Assembly: GCA_001560895.1 (NCBI GenBank)
Contig: CP014326.1
Span: 446,001-510,000, forward strand
Origin: Streptococcus mitis
GTDB taxonomy: Bacteria; Bacillota; Bacilli; Lactobacillales; Streptococcaceae
DNA: 64,000 nucleotides
Reading direction: 5' to 3'
In this document: one piece after another, positions 37,351 to 45,951 of the stretch
Position numbering within the stretch: position 1 is the first letter of the stretch
Layout: every line of letters begins with the position of its first letter
Notes under the pieces: generated by a model
What the model was told of the DNA's origin: nothing
Database searches by the model: none
What the model saw: the letters and a program-made list of their open reading frames with translations, nothing else
Translations under genes and position numbers: made by a program

Positions 37351-38094
37351 ATGCAGCAGTATTTTGTCAAAGGCAGTACAGTCTCTCCTGTCACCATCGA
37401 GGATAAGGAAACCAGCAAGCATATGTTTCAGGTCATGCGCTTGAAAGAAGATGATGAAGTGACCTTGGTCTTTGATGATGGCATCAAGCGCTTGGCGCGT
37501 GTGCTGGATGTGGAAAGTCGTCAGTTTGAGTTGGTTCAAGAATTAGCCGACAATGTGGAACTGCCCGTCCAAGTTACCATCGCATCAGGATTTCCCAAGG
37601 GAGACAAGCTGGAGTTTATTACTCAAAAAGTAACCGAACTGGGTGCTAGCCAAATCTGGGCCTTTCCTGCCGATTGGTCGGTGGCCAAATGGGATGGCAA
37701 GAAATTGGGTAAAAAGGTTGAAAGACTCGAAAAAATTGCCCTTGGAGCAGCAGAGCAAAGCAAGCGTAATATCGTTCCAAGTATTCAGCTTTTTGAAAGG
37801 AAAGCAGACTTTCTAGCCCAATTTGACCAGTTTGACCGCATCGTAGTGGCTTATGAAGAGTCGGCTAAAGAAGGAGAAGCCGCTGCACTTTTACAAGCAG
37901 TTAGTGGCCTTGAAAAAGGAGCTAAATTGCTCTTTATCTTTGGCCCAGAAGGTGGCCTGTCACCTGCGGAAGTCGAAAGTTTTGAAGCTAAGGGAGCAGT
38001 CTTAGCAGGACTTGGACCTCGAATCTTACGAGCAGAAACAGCGCCACTTTACGCCTTATCAGCCCTTAGTGTTTTATTAGAATTAGAGAAATAA
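37351..38094 (+). CDS. rsmE: 16S rRNA m3U1498 methyltransferase
   Basis: A 247-residue SPOUT methyltransferase. The N-terminal PUA-like domain begins MQQYFVKGS, and the knot region has IFGPEGGLSPAEVE and LGPRILRAETAPLYALS. GGAGG 5 bp before the ATG selects 37351. It is one base behind the prmA stop, the common prmA-rsmE pair. Confidence 0.95.
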   Translation: MQQYFVKGSTVSPVTIEDKETSKHMFQVMRLKEDDEVTLVFDDGIKRLARVLDVESRQFELVQELADNVELPVQVTIASGFPKGDKLEFITQKVTELGASQIWAFPADWSVAKWDGKKLGKKVERLEKIALGAAEQSKRNIVPSIQLFERKADFLAQFDQFDRIVVAYEESAKEGEAAALLQAVSGLEKGAKLLFIFGPEGGLSPAEVESFEAKGAVLAGLGPRILRAETAPLYALSALSVLLELEK

Positions 38095-38104
38095 GAGGAA
38101 GAAA

Positions 38105-39901
38105 ATGGAACAAAAACATCGTTCAGAATTTCCAGAGAAGGAACTTTGGGATTTAACAGCCCTATATCAAGACCGAGAGGATTTCTTGCGTGCAATCGAG
38201 AAGGCTCGCGAAGACATCAATCAATTTAGCCGTGACTACAAGGGCAATCTGCATACTTTTGAAGATTTCGAGAAGGCCTTTGCGGAATTGGAACAAATCT
38301 ACATTCAGATGAGCCATATTGGAAACTATGGTTTTATGCCTCAGACGACAGACTACAGCAATGAAGAATTTGCCAATATTGCCCAAGCTGGGATGGAATT
38401 TGAAACAGATGCTAGCGTAGCTCTTACCTTCTTTGACGATGCCTTGGTAGCAGCAGAAGAGGATGTTTTGGACCGTTTGGGTGAATTGCCACATTTGACT
38501 GCAGCCATTCGTCAGGCAAAAATCAAAAAAGCCCACTATCTCGGAGCTGATGTGGAGAAGGCCTTGACCAATCTCGGTGAAGTTTTTTACAGTCCGCAGG
38601 ATATTTATACTAAGATGCGAGCTGGGGACTTTGAAATGGCTGACTTTGAAGCTCATGGCAAGACCTACAAGAACAGCTTTGTGACCTATGAGAACTTCTA
38701 CCAGAACCATGAAGATGCTGAAATTCGTGAGAAATCCTTCCGTTCCTTCTCAGAGGGGCTTCGTAAGCACCAAAATACGGCTGCGGCAGCCTATTTAGCC
38801 CAAGTCAAGTCGGAAAAACTCTTGGCAGATATGAAGGGTTATGATTCAGTGTTCGACTATCTTTTAGCTGAGCAAGAAGTAGATCGTGCCATGTTTGATC
38901 GCCAAATTGACCTTATCATGAAGGATTTTGCGCCAGTTGCTCAGAGATATCTTAAGCATGTTGCCAAGGTGAATGGTCTTGAAAAGATGACCTTTGCTGA
39001 CTGGAAATTGGATTTGGATAGCGCCCTGAATCCTGAAGTGACTATTGACGATGCCTATGACTTGGTCTTGAAGTCGGTAGAACCTTTGGGGCAAGAATAT
39101 TGTCAGGAAGTGGCTCGCTATCAAGAAGAGCGCTGGGTGGATTTTGCTGCTAATAGTGGCAAGGATTCTGGCGGTTATGCGGCGGATCCATATCGCGTAC
39201 ACCCATATGTCCTTATGAGCTGGACAGGTCGTTTGAGCGATGTCTATACCTTGATTCATGAGATTGGGCATTCTGGTCAATTCATCTTTTCAGATAATCA
39301 TCAAAGCTACTTTAATGCCCACATGTCGACCTACTATGTTGAAGCGCCGTCAACTTTCAATGAATTGCTTCTCAGTGATTACTTGGAGCACCAATCTGAC
39401 GACCCTCGTCAAAAACGCTTTGCTCTGGCTCACCGCTTGACAGACACCTACTTCCATAACTTTATTACCCACCTCTTGGAAGCAGCCTTCCAGCGTAAGG
39501 TTTATACACTGATTGAAGAAGGAGAAACCTTTGGGGCAAGCAAGCTCAACAGCATTATGAAGGAAGTATTGACAGATTTTTGGGGAGATGCCATTGAAAT
39601 TGACGACGATGCGGCCTTGACTTGGATGCGCCAAGCTCACTATTACATGGGCTTGTATAGTTACACTTACTCAGCAGGACTTGTGATCTCGACTGCAGGT
39701 TACCTCCATCTTAAAAACTCAGAAACTGGAGCTGAAGACTGGCTCAATCTCCTTAAATCAGGTGGTAGCAAGACACCACTTGAGTCAGCTATGATTATCG
39801 GAGCAGATATCTCTACAGATAAACCACTCCGTGATACCATCCAATTCTTGTCTGACACAGTTGACCAGATTATCGCCTACAGTGCCCAGTTGGGAGAGTA
39901 A
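38105..39901 (+). CDS. pepF: Oligoendopeptidase F
   Basis: A 598-residue cytoplasmic M3 zinc metallopeptidase. The active site TLIHEIGHSGQF holds HEIGH at about residues 385-389, with the third ligand Glu in VEAPSTFNELLL about 26 residues later. It degrades 7-17-residue peptides in lactococci. It follows rsmE by 10 bp. Confidence 0.95.
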   Translation: MEQKHRSEFPEKELWDLTALYQDREDFLRAIEKAREDINQFSRDYKGNLHTFEDFEKAFAELEQIYIQMSHIGNYGFMPQTTDYSNEEFANIAQAGMEFETDASVALTFFDDALVAAEEDVLDRLGELPHLTAAIRQAKIKKAHYLGADVEKALTNLGEVFYSPQDIYTKMRAGDFEMADFEAHGKTYKNSFVTYENFYQNHEDAEIREKSFRSFSEGLRKHQNTAAAAYLAQVKSEKLLADMKGYDSVFDYLLAEQEVDRAMFDRQIDLIMKDFAPVAQRYLKHVAKVNGLEKMTFADWKLDLDSALNPEVTIDDAYDLVLKSVEPLGQEYCQEVARYQEERWVDFAANSGKDSGGYAADPYRVHPYVLMSWTGRLSDVYTLIHEIGHSGQFIFSDNHQSYFNAHMSTYYVEAPSTFNELLLSDYLEHQSDDPRQKRFALAHRLTDTYFHNFITHLLEAAFQRKVYTLIEEGETFGASKLNSIMKEVLTDFWGDAIEIDDDAALTWMRQAHYYMGLYSYTYSAGLVISTAGYLHLKNSETGAEDWLNLLKSGGSKTPLESAMIIGADISTDKPLRDTIQFLSDTVDQIIAYSAQLGE

Positions 39902-39929
39902 AGATTGGACAGAGTTTTAGGAGAATAAT

Positions 39930-40712
39930 ATGAATAGAATCAAAGAATGGCTAGAGCAAGATCCCAAAAGAATGCTTTTTATCAAAATTGGTCTAGTTTT
40001 GTTGGGAATCATTTTATTGATTGCTCTACCTACTCTCTATCTTGTTTTGAGTGGAGTCGGTATTTGGTATTTTGTAAAGAAAGCACCAGATATTCGAAAA
40101 AGAAATTTAATGATAGGGCTTTTCATTGTTAGTTTTGTTGCAGTTGCTCTTCAAACCCCAACAGTCACAAAGAAAACTTCATCTTCTCAGTCAGAAACTA
40201 AGCAGACTGTGACATCTACTGCTTCGACATCTTTAACGACGGATACTTCATCTAGCATAGAGGAGGCGAAACGAATCGAAGACGAGAAAAAAGCTAAAGA
40301 AAAAGCAGAAGAAGAGAGAATTGCCAAAGAAAAAGCTGCAAATGAGTTGCAAGAAAAAGGTGAAGACTTAGTCAAACAATTGGAAGAAAGTCAAGATGCG
40401 AGTCAAGTGAAGTCTGCCAAAGAAACAGTTAATCAGATTGAAAATAACGATAAAAAGGCAGAATTGCTCGATAGGATAGGTGCGGTTGAATCATTAATTT
40501 CTCAAAAAGAAGAAGAGAAAAGAATTGCTCATGAAGCTGAGACTAAAGCCCAACAGCAAGATAGAATAGTCTATGTTGCAGACCATGGGAATGCGAAAGT
40601 TTATTGGTATAGTAAGGATAGAATGCCTTCAAAAACTAATAAAGCCAACGTTGTCGAGATGACAGAGGCAGATGCAATTGCTGCAGGAAAACGCCCATCT
40701 AAAAAAGAATAA
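39930..40712 (+). CDS. Membrane-anchored coiled-coil protein of unknown function
   Basis: A 260-residue protein. Two membrane helices (about residues 15-45 and 58-75) are followed by a Ser/Thr-rich linker (85-110) and a highly charged Lys/Glu/Ala coiled coil (112-208). The conserved-looking tail contains VYWYSKDRMPSKTNKANVVEMTEADAIAAGKRPSK. The tail is rich in sites seen in small secreted or surface-facing domains of streptococci, but I cannot assign it. It sits 28 bp after pepF with AGGAG before the ATG. Confidence 0.7.
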   Translation: MNRIKEWLEQDPKRMLFIKIGLVLLGIILLIALPTLYLVLSGVGIWYFVKKAPDIRKRNLMIGLFIVSFVAVALQTPTVTKKTSSSQSETKQTVTSTASTSLTTDTSSSIEEAKRIEDEKKAKEKAEEERIAKEKAANELQEKGEDLVKQLEESQDASQVKSAKETVNQIENNDKKAELLDRIGAVESLISQKEEEKRIAHEAETKAQQQDRIVYVADHGNAKVYWYSKDRMPSKTNKANVVEMTEADAIAAGKRPSKKE

Positions 40713-40715
40713 GAT

Positions 40716-40738
40716 AGTCATTTGCGGATGGCTTTTAT
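40716..40738 (+). terminator. Weak terminator after the coiled-coil gene
   Basis: AGTCAT/ATGGCT hairpin followed by TTTTAT. Confidence 0.45.
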
Positions 40739-40807
40739 ATAATCATACTGAAATTACGTAAAAAATAGTTGTTTTATCCCTTTCCTTATATTTTCCAAAC
40801 AATTTTC

Positions 40808-40836
40808 TTGAAACCCTTTCTTACTTTTGATAGACT
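40808..40836 (+). promoter_or_regulatory. Promoter of the aquaporin gene
   Basis: TTGAAA, 17-bp spacer, TAGACT. Confidence 0.75.
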
Positions 40837-40868
40837 AGTATCTAGTTTTTGAAAAAAGGAGAAAGAAA

Positions 40869-41528
40869 ATGAAAAAATTTGTCGCTGAGTTAATCGGTAC
40901 GTTCATGCTTGTGTTCATCGGAACAGGAGCTGTTGTTTTTGGAAATGGTCTTGGACATCTTGGAATTGCTTTTGCCTTTGGTTTGGCAATCGTAGTTGCA
41001 GCTTTCTCAATCGGAACTGTTTCAGGTGCTCACTTGAACCCAGCTGTTTCGATCGCTATGTTTGTAAACAAACGTTTGTCATCTTCTGAGCTTGTAAACT
41101 ACATCCTTGGACAAGTTGTTGGAGCTTTCATCGCTTCTGGCGCTGTCTTCTTCCTCTTGGCAAATTCAGGGATGTCAACTGCAAGTCTTGGTGAAAATGC
41201 CTTGGCAAACGGAGTCACTGTCTTTGGTGGTTTCTTGTTTGAAGTCATCGCAACTTTCTTGTTTGTCTTGGTTATCATGACTGTGACATCAGCAAGCAAG
41301 GGCAATGGCGCGATTGCTGGTTTGGTAATCGGTTTGTCATTGATGGCTATGATCCTTGTTGGATTGAACATCACTGGACTTTCAGTTAACCCAGCACGTA
41401 GCTTGGCACCAGCTGTCTTGGTAGGTGGCGCAGCTCTTCAACAAGTATGGATTTTCATCCTTGCCCCAATCGTTGGTGGTGTTCTTGCAGCACTTGTTGC
41501 TAAAAACTGTCTTGGAACAGAAGAATAA
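40869..41528 (+). CDS. Aquaporin (MIP family)
   Basis: A 219-residue channel with six helices and two NPA boxes: HLNPAVSIA (about residue 58) and SVNPARSLAP (about 176). The short loops and NPARS are aquaporin-like rather than glycerol-facilitator-like, so water is the likely main substrate; small solutes or H2O2 are possible. Codon use looks strongly optimised (high expression). Single-gene unit with its own promoter and terminator. Confidence 0.92.
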   Translation: MKKFVAELIGTFMLVFIGTGAVVFGNGLGHLGIAFAFGLAIVVAAFSIGTVSGAHLNPAVSIAMFVNKRLSSSELVNYILGQVVGAFIASGAVFFLLANSGMSTASLGENALANGVTVFGGFLFEVIATFLFVLVIMTVTSASKGNGAIAGLVIGLSLMAMILVGLNITGLSVNPARSLAPAVLVGGAALQQVWIFILAPIVGGVLAALVAKNCLGTEE

Positions 41529-41536
41529 TTGAAACT

Positions 41537-41577
41537 CAAAAAGCCTTGCTCCTCATCTTGAGGAACAGGGCTTTTTC
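41537..41577 (+). terminator. Terminator after the aquaporin gene
   Basis: AAAAAGCC-ttg-cTCCTC...GAGGA-acag-GGCTTTTT hairpin. Confidence 0.85.
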
Positions 41578-41582
41578 GTATG

Positions 41583-41741
41583 ATACTCTTCGAAAATTTC
41601 TTCAAACCACGTCAGCTTCCATCTGCAACCTCAAAACAGTGTTTTGAGCTGATTTCGTTAGTTCTATCTACAACCTCAAAGCAGTGCTTTGGGCAACCTG
41701 CGGCTAGCTTCCTAGTTTGCTTTTTGATTTTCATTGAGTAT
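41583..41741 (+). repeat. BOX repeat (A-B-C modules)
   Basis: ATACTCTTCGAAAAT at the left and GATTTTCATTGAGTAT at the right, with a shortened boxA that jumps after CACGTCAGC, two boxB-like ACAACCTCAAA cores, and boxC CTGCGGCTAGCTTCC. Ends 5 bp before queF. Confidence 0.85.
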
Positions 41742-41745
41742 GAGT

Positions 41746-42237
41746 TTAGCGGTTGTCAATTTTCTCTGGATAAAGGTCGTGTTGGAAGAGGCGTTGTTCT
41801 GCCAGGCCTTCATACTTGGTTCCAGGCTTACCGTAGTTGTAGTAAGGGTCGATTGAAATACCACCGCGAGGTGTAAATTTTCCCCAGACTTCTAAATAGC
41901 GAGGGTCTAGCAAGTTGACCAAGTCTTTCCCGATGGTATTGATACAGTTTTCGTGAAAATCCCCATGATTTCGGTAACTAAAGAGGTAGAGTTTGAGGGA
42001 TTTTGACTCGACACAGAGCTTGTCAGGAATGTAGGAAATGTAAATGGTCGCAAAGTCTGGCTGAGCGGTAATAGGGCATAGTGAGGTAAATTCAGGACAG
42101 TTGAATTTGATGAAATAGTCATTTTCCACATGACGATTGTCAAAGGATTCGAGGACTTCTGGTTGATATTCGAAAATGTAGTTGGTTTCTTTGTTGCCTA
42201 GTAGGCTTAGGTTTTTCATTTCTTCTTGTTGTGACAT
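41746..42237 (-). CDS. queF: NADPH-dependent 7-cyano-7-deazaguanine reductase
   Basis: Reduces preQ0 to preQ1 in queuosine biosynthesis. The 163-residue type I QueF has the catalytic Cys in [12 protein letters not shown] and the NADPH motif ESKSLK followed by YRNHGDFHE. Last gene of queCDEF, 18 bp after queE. Confidence 0.95.
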   Translation of the reverse strand: MSQQEEMKNLSLLGNKETNYIFEYQPEVLESFDNRHVENDYFIKFNCPEFTSLCPITAQPDFATIYISYIPDKLCVESKSLKLYLFSYRNHGDFHENCINTIGKDLVNLLDPRYLEVWGKFTPRGGISIDPYYNYGKPGTKYEGLAEQRLFQHDLYPEKIDNR

Positions 42238-42255
42238 GATTTTTTCTTTCTAATC

Positions 42256-42972
42256 TTAAACACCACGTTGGTTATCGTATAGGAGGGTATGCAGTTGAGG
42301 AAGGACGCGGACATTGCCCCAGCTATCGTCAGCAGCGACGCGTTCCCAGAGTTCTTTGAGGCGGTCCAGTTGATCTTGGACAATATTGCCTGTAGCCTTG
42401 GGCTCAGGATTTCCTGCTGATAAGAAGAGAACATCTGGTTGGTAGCGTTCTTGAATCCCTTTAGCAAAGGCTAGATCAACATCATCAAAGACAGGGATTT
42501 TAAAGGTGACCTTATCTGGATCTAATTGGGAAACGATAAAGTCCAAGGTCTCGAAGTTGACTTCCATCTTGGATGAGGGAGGTTTGGGGCTCAGAGTGAC
42601 CTGGTCGATGTCTTTTAACCAATTTTGCCAGCGGGATCCTTGGGTCTCAACAGCAAGGGTGACACCACGTTCCTTGAGCTTGGTGACCAGTTCAGCCATG
42701 TTGGCTGCTAGGATAGCAGGATTTCCCCCAGATAGGGTGACGTAGTCGTAGCTCCCCAATTTATCCAAGGCAGCAATGACTTCATCAGCTGTCATACGAG
42801 TCGGTTTTTCAGAACCATCCCAAGTAAAGGCAGAGTCGCACCAGTCGCAGTGGTAGTCGCAACCAGCAGTGCGGACAAACATGGTTTTCTGCCCGATAGC
42901 ACGACCTTCACCTTGAAAGGTTGGTCCAAAAATTTCCAGAATTGGTAGTTTGAGGACACGTTCCCTAGTCAT
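42256..42972 (-). CDS. queE: 7-carboxy-7-deazaguanine synthase (radical SAM)
   Basis: Converts CPH4 to CDG. The 238-residue radical-SAM enzyme has the Fe4S4 motif CDYHCDWC (CxxxCxxC) at about 34-41, preceded by FGPTFQGEGRAIGQ. It overlaps queD by 8 bp. Confidence 0.95.
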   Translation of the reverse strand: MTRERVLKLPILEIFGPTFQGEGRAIGQKTMFVRTAGCDYHCDWCDSAFTWDGSEKPTRMTADEVIAALDKLGSYDYVTLSGGNPAILAANMAELVTKLKERGVTLAVETQGSRWQNWLKDIDQVTLSPKPPSSKMEVNFETLDFIVSQLDPDKVTFKIPVFDDVDLAFAKGIQERYQPDVLFLSAGNPEPKATGNIVQDQLDRLKELWERVAADDSWGNVRVLPQLHTLLYDNQRGV

Positions 42973-43408
42973 CTAACCACTCCCGTCTAAACTCTGCAAA
43001 GGCAGTCGGAGTTTCATAAAGGCGAACGTATTCCAAACGGAGACCGCGTTCGTCGGGCAACTCTTGATTCATGGTTTGGAAAATCCAGTAAACCATATTT
43101 TCAGCAGTCGTGTTCATATAGGGCAGGGTTTCATTGAGATAGCGATGATCCAAATGGGGCTCTAAGTAGTTCTTGTAGATCGCTTTGATGTCTCCAAAAT
43201 CGTAGGCCATGCCTCGTTCATCTAAAAATCCACTGACAGCGATTTGCAAATGGTAGGTGTGGCCGTGCAGGGACTTGCATTTTCCCTCGTAGTGAAAGAG
43301 GTGGTGGGCAGCATCAAAGGTAAATTCTTTTGATACCAAGGTTCTGTGAGGATTGTAGACAAGAGACTCCCCAGTTTCCTGTTTGATTTCTTTGGGTGCA
43401 AAAAACAT
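42965..43408 (-). CDS. queD: 6-carboxy-5,6,7,8-tetrahydropterin synthase
   Basis: Makes CPH4 from dihydroneopterin triphosphate. The 147-residue PTPS-like protein has zinc ligands in FDAAHHLFHY and LHGHTYHL and the catalytic Cys in EGKCKSLHGH. The frame extends to 43474, but the ATG at 43408 overlaps the queC stop by one base (TAATG) and is the coupled start. Confidence 0.94.
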   Translation of the reverse strand: MFFAPKEIKQETGESLVYNPHRTLVSKEFTFDAAHHLFHYEGKCKSLHGHTYHLQIAVSGFLDERGMAYDFGDIKAIYKNYLEPHLDHRYLNETLPYMNTTAENMVYWIFQTMNQELPDERGLRLEYVRLYETPTAFAEFRREWLDD

Positions 43409-44061
43409 TAGTCCTCTCCTTTCTGTGAGAGATAGACATCTAAACCATGCTGACGTAGGTGGCAGGCTGGGCAATCTCCACAGCCGCTTCCGATAATTCC
43501 GTTGTAGCAGGTTAAGGTCTTTTCACGAACATAGTCAAAGGCACCGAGTTGGTCAGCCAATTTCCAAGTTTCAGCCTTGTCTAGCCACATGAGAGGTGTT
43601 TGGATAACAAAGTCGTAATCCATGGCCAGGTTGAGAGTAACATTGAGAGATTTGACAAAGACATCTCGACAATCGGGGTAGCCTGAGAAGTCTGTCTCGC
43701 AGACACCTGTCACGATGTCTTTAATGCCCCGTTGCTTAGCAAGAACTGCTGCAAAGGATAGAAAGAGGTGGTTGCGACCATCAACGAAGGTATTGGGAAC
43801 CTCCCCCTCTTTTTGCTCGATTTCCAAATCAGAGGTCAAGGCATTTTCAGTGATTTGCCCCAGAAGAGACATATCGAGGATATGATGGCGAATACCTTGT
43901 TCCTTAGCGATTTCTCTAGCAACTTGAATTTCGAGATGATGGCGTTGGCCATAGGCAAAGGTGACAGCTTCGACTGTTTCATAGTGTTTTTTGGCCCAAA
44001 AGAGGCAGGTTGTGGAATCTTGACCGCCACTAAAGACGACCAAGGCTGATTGACGTTTCAT
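43408..44061 (-). CDS. queC: 7-cyano-7-deazaguanine synthase
   Basis: ATP-dependent conversion of CDG to preQ0. The 217-residue protein starts [18 protein letters not shown] with the PP-loop SGGQDS and has the C-terminal zinc site [22 protein letters not shown] supports 44061; the longer frame begins in the attenuator. First gene of queCDEF. Confidence 0.95.
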   Translation of the reverse strand: MKRQSALVVFSGGQDSTTCLFWAKKHYETVEAVTFAYGQRHHLEIQVAREIAKEQGIRHHILDMSLLGQITENALTSDLEIEQKEGEVPNTFVDGRNHLFLSFAAVLAKQRGIKDIVTGVCETDFSGYPDCRDVFVKSLNVTLNLAMDYDFVIQTPLMWLDKAETWKLADQLGAFDYVREKTLTCYNGIIGSGCGDCPACHLRQHGLDVYLSQKGED

Positions 44062-44096
44062 AGTACTCCTTCCAAAATGGGAAATGTTCAGAGCAC

Positions 44097-44120
44097 GCAA
44101 AAAGCTCCCATGAGGGAGCT
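44097..44120 (-). terminator. Attenuator terminator in the queC leader
   Basis: Minus-strand AGCTCCC-tcat-GGGAGCT followed by TTTTT, about 36 bp before queC. Confidence 0.85.
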
Positions 44121-44135
44121 AAAAAATACCAAGTA

Positions 44136-44171
44136 GAGGTTTTTTTTAGCGATGGCATGTCCCAAACATCG
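44136..44171 (-). promoter_or_regulatory. Probable preQ1-I riboswitch aptamer of queC
   Basis: On the minus strand CGATG, a 12-nt loop TTTGGGACATGC, CATCG, then CTAAAAAAAA and CCTC. This is the H-type pseudoknot plan of preQ1-I: P1 hairpin, A-rich tail, loop GGG pairing with CCT. Sequence differs from the B. subtilis consensus, but size, C at loop end and A-tract agree. Confidence 0.6.
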
Positions 44172-44186
44172 TAATATTCTACCTAC

Positions 44187-44215
44187 AGTCTAGCATATTT
44201 TTCGAAAAATGGCAA
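44187..44215 (-). promoter_or_regulatory. Promoter of queCDEF
   Basis: Minus-strand TTGCCA (44210-44215), 17-bp spacer, TAGACT (44187-44192). Confidence 0.7.
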
Positions 44216-44223
44216 AGGGTAAG

Positions 44224-44256
44224 AAAAAAGAGACCAAAGCAAGTACTTGGTCTCTC
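44224..44256 (-). terminator. Terminator of trxA
   Basis: Minus-strand GAGACCAA...TTGGTCTC followed by TTTTTT. Confidence 0.88.
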
Positions 44257-44262
44257 GTTTGA

Positions 44263-44577
44263 TTAGCTCAATTCAGCAACGATGGCCTTGATTTGTTCTG
44301 CTGTGTGAACACCAGCAACTTGTTTCACCACTTGGCCGTCTTTTTTGAAGAGAAGAGTTGGGATAGACATGATTCCAAAGGCACGAGCTGTGTTTGGATT
44401 TTCATCAACGTCCATTTTAACGATTTTCAAGACATCTTCTGAAAGTTCTTCAGACAATTTATCCAAGATTGGACCTTGCATACGACATGGACCACACCAA
44501 GTTGCCCAGAAGTCTACCAAGACCAAACCGTCTTTTGTTTCTTGTTCGAATGTTGCATCTGTAATTGCTTTTGCCAT
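44263..44577 (-). CDS. trxA: Thioredoxin
   Basis: A 104-residue thioredoxin fold protein with the WCGPC active site at residues 28-32 (DFWATWCGPCRMQGP) and the cis-Pro in MSIPTLLF. It reduces cytoplasmic protein disulfides via thioredoxin reductase. It is downstream of the DUF4649 gene by 15 bp and shares its promoter and MarR-type operator. Confidence 0.95.
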   Translation of the reverse strand: MAKAITDATFEQETKDGLVLVDFWATWCGPCRMQGPILDKLSEELSEDVLKIVKMDVDENPNTARAFGIMSIPTLLFKKDGQVVKQVAGVHTAEQIKAIVAELS

Positions 44578-44592
44578 TGTATTTCTCCTTTT

Positions 44593-44814
44593 TTAGTTAT
44601 ATTGGCTTAAATCTTGTTTCATGAGATAGAAGAAGACATCTCCATAAGTCCCATGGTAGTCCAAATCATGACCCTTGTAAGTCAATTTTTGGACTGGGTA
44701 GTAGTCTGCGACGCCGATAAGGCAAGCTTGTTGTGAACGATCAAAATCTTCATAAGACTCGAAAGTCACAGTTCTTTCGTTCTTGCTGGCATCTAGATAG
44801 GTAATTTCAATCAT
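44593..44814 (-). CDS. DUF4649 family small protein
   Basis: A 73-residue soluble protein, MIEITYLDASKNERTVTF..., of a streptococcal family (DUF4649) of unknown function. AAAGGAG before the ATG at 44814 selects this start over the frame's 44895. It is the first gene of a two-gene unit with trxA. A single Cys (QACLIGV) is present. Confidence 0.78.
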   Translation of the reverse strand: MIEITYLDASKNERTVTFESYEDFDRSQQACLIGVADYYPVQKLTYKGHDLDYHGTYGDVFFYLMKQDLSQYN

Positions 44815-44845
44815 TTTTAAAACTCCTTTGTTTAATGATGACTTT

Positions 44846-44874
44846 ATTTTACTCCTTGTAAAAGAGAATGTCAA
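44846..44874 (-). promoter_or_regulatory. Promoter of the DUF4649-trxA unit
   Basis: Minus-strand TTGACA (44869-44874), 17-bp spacer, TAAAAT (44846-44851): near consensus. Confidence 0.85.
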
Positions 44875-44883
44875 GAAAAATGA

Positions 44884-44895
44884 TTGCGCACGCAA
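44884..44895. promoter_or_regulatory. Candidate MarR operator, trxA side
   Basis: TTGCGCACGCAA, nine bases upstream of the -35 box. It is identical except for one central base to TTGCGCATGCAA at the marR promoter. Confidence 0.65.
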
Positions 44896-44912
44896 CTTTT
44901 TCTAAAATCATC

Positions 44913-45293
44913 TTAAATCAAGAAATCCAAACCAGTTTCCAAGCTTTCTTCGACAGCCTTTTGTAGAGAGGCCAGTGTATTTTGTCCATCACTTGTCAGG
45001 CAGATAAAGCTAGAGCGTCTATCTTGATCACAACACATGCGACTAAGCAGACCGCAATTTTTAGCTTCTAAGCGAGCTACCATCCGAGAAACAGCGCTCG
45101 GGCTCAGATGAAGCTTATCTGGCAGGTCAATCTGTCGTAGAGATTTTTCTTGAGCCAAGTCCAGATAGTAGAGCAGGTAAAACTCTTTCAAGGTCAGACT
45201 TTGGTCACTCTGTTGGGCAATGGTCTCTTCCAAGAGACCTTCAATTTCTTTTTGCCGACGATTGAAGTCAAACCATTTTTCCAAATAAGTCAT
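44913..45293 (-). CDS. MarR-family regulator rich in cysteine
   Basis: A 126-residue winged-helix MarR protein: recognition region LRQIDLPDKLHLSPSAVSRMVARLEAKN and the wing DRRSSFICLTSDG. Four cysteines (C80, C87, C88, C98) cluster around the wing, unusual for MarR and suggestive of redox or metal sensing. The frame extends to 45374, but AAAGGAG supports 45293. It lies just upstream of DUF4649-trxA, and both promoters carry the same palindrome. Not AdcR by sequence; ligand unknown. Confidence 0.82.
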   Translation of the reverse strand: MTYLEKWFDFNRRQKEIEGLLEETIAQQSDQSLTLKEFYLLYYLDLAQEKSLRQIDLPDKLHLSPSAVSRMVARLEAKNCGLLSRMCCDQDRRSSFICLTSDGQNTLASLQKAVEESLETGLDFLI

Positions 45294-45366
45294 AGTATCT
45301 CCTTTCTTTTTAGAGTCATAAATAGAAGAAAGTCCATTTACGGACAATCTCTGTATCACAAGATGA

Positions 45367-45378
45367 TTGCGCATGCAA
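45367..45378. promoter_or_regulatory. Candidate MarR operator at its own promoter
   Basis: TTGCGCATGCAA lying immediately downstream of the -10 box, so binding should block the promoter and give autorepression. Confidence 0.7.
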
Positions 45379-45380
45379 TA

Positions 45381-45409
45381 ATTATACTACTTTTCAAGAA
45401 GGCTGGCAA
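45381..45409 (-). promoter_or_regulatory. marR promoter
   Basis: Minus-strand TTGCCA (45404-45409), 17-bp spacer, TATAAT (45381-45386). Confidence 0.8.
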
Positions 45410-45576
45410 GAAGGACGCTAGAATCTTTTTATCTTAAATTACGCCTGTTTTCACTAGTCTATAATTGTCTGTATCCCCTTTCTTCTCAAACTTTCATCAA
45501 CTCTTGTGTATTTCCTTGAAATTTTCTGAAAAAAGAGTAAACTGGTATGCAAGAAGTCTATTTCGTGGAGTTTAGA

Positions 45577-45951
45577 ATGAAATTATATGTTCAATTAATG
45601 ATTCTCTTTGTGATTTCTCTAATCGGAGAGGGGATTTCCAGTTTCTTTCATTTGCCCATCCCAGGCAGTATTATCGGTCTGATTATTCTCTTTCTAGCCC
45701 TACAGTTCAAGTGGCTGAGAACCAGACATGTCAACATGGTGGGAAATTTCTTGCTGGCCAATATGACCATTCTCTTTTTGCCGCCAGCAGTGGGAATCAT
45801 GGAAAAGTTTGATGTGATTGCTCCCTACCTTTTGCCCATCGTTTTGATTGTCTTTTTTGCAGCTGTTATCAATATTATTCTTATTGCCTTGGTGGTTCAG
45901 TTTATCAAACGACGGTTTGAGGGAGATTATGAGAAAGGAGATGCCAAATGA
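45577..45951 (+). CDS. CidA/LrgA-family holin-like protein
   Basis: A 124-residue protein with four membrane helices and the family motif IPGSIIGLIILFLALQFKWLR. CidA/LrgA proteins are holin-like modulators of autolysis and by-product transport. GTGGAG before the ATG at 45577 supports this start over the frame's 45547. Its stop overlaps the LrgB gene by 4 bp. Confidence 0.9.
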   Translation: MKLYVQLMILFVISLIGEGISSFFHLPIPGSIIGLIILFLALQFKWLRTRHVNMVGNFLLANMTILFLPPAVGIMEKFDVIAPYLLPIVLIVFFAAVINIILIALVVQFIKRRFEGDYEKGDAK

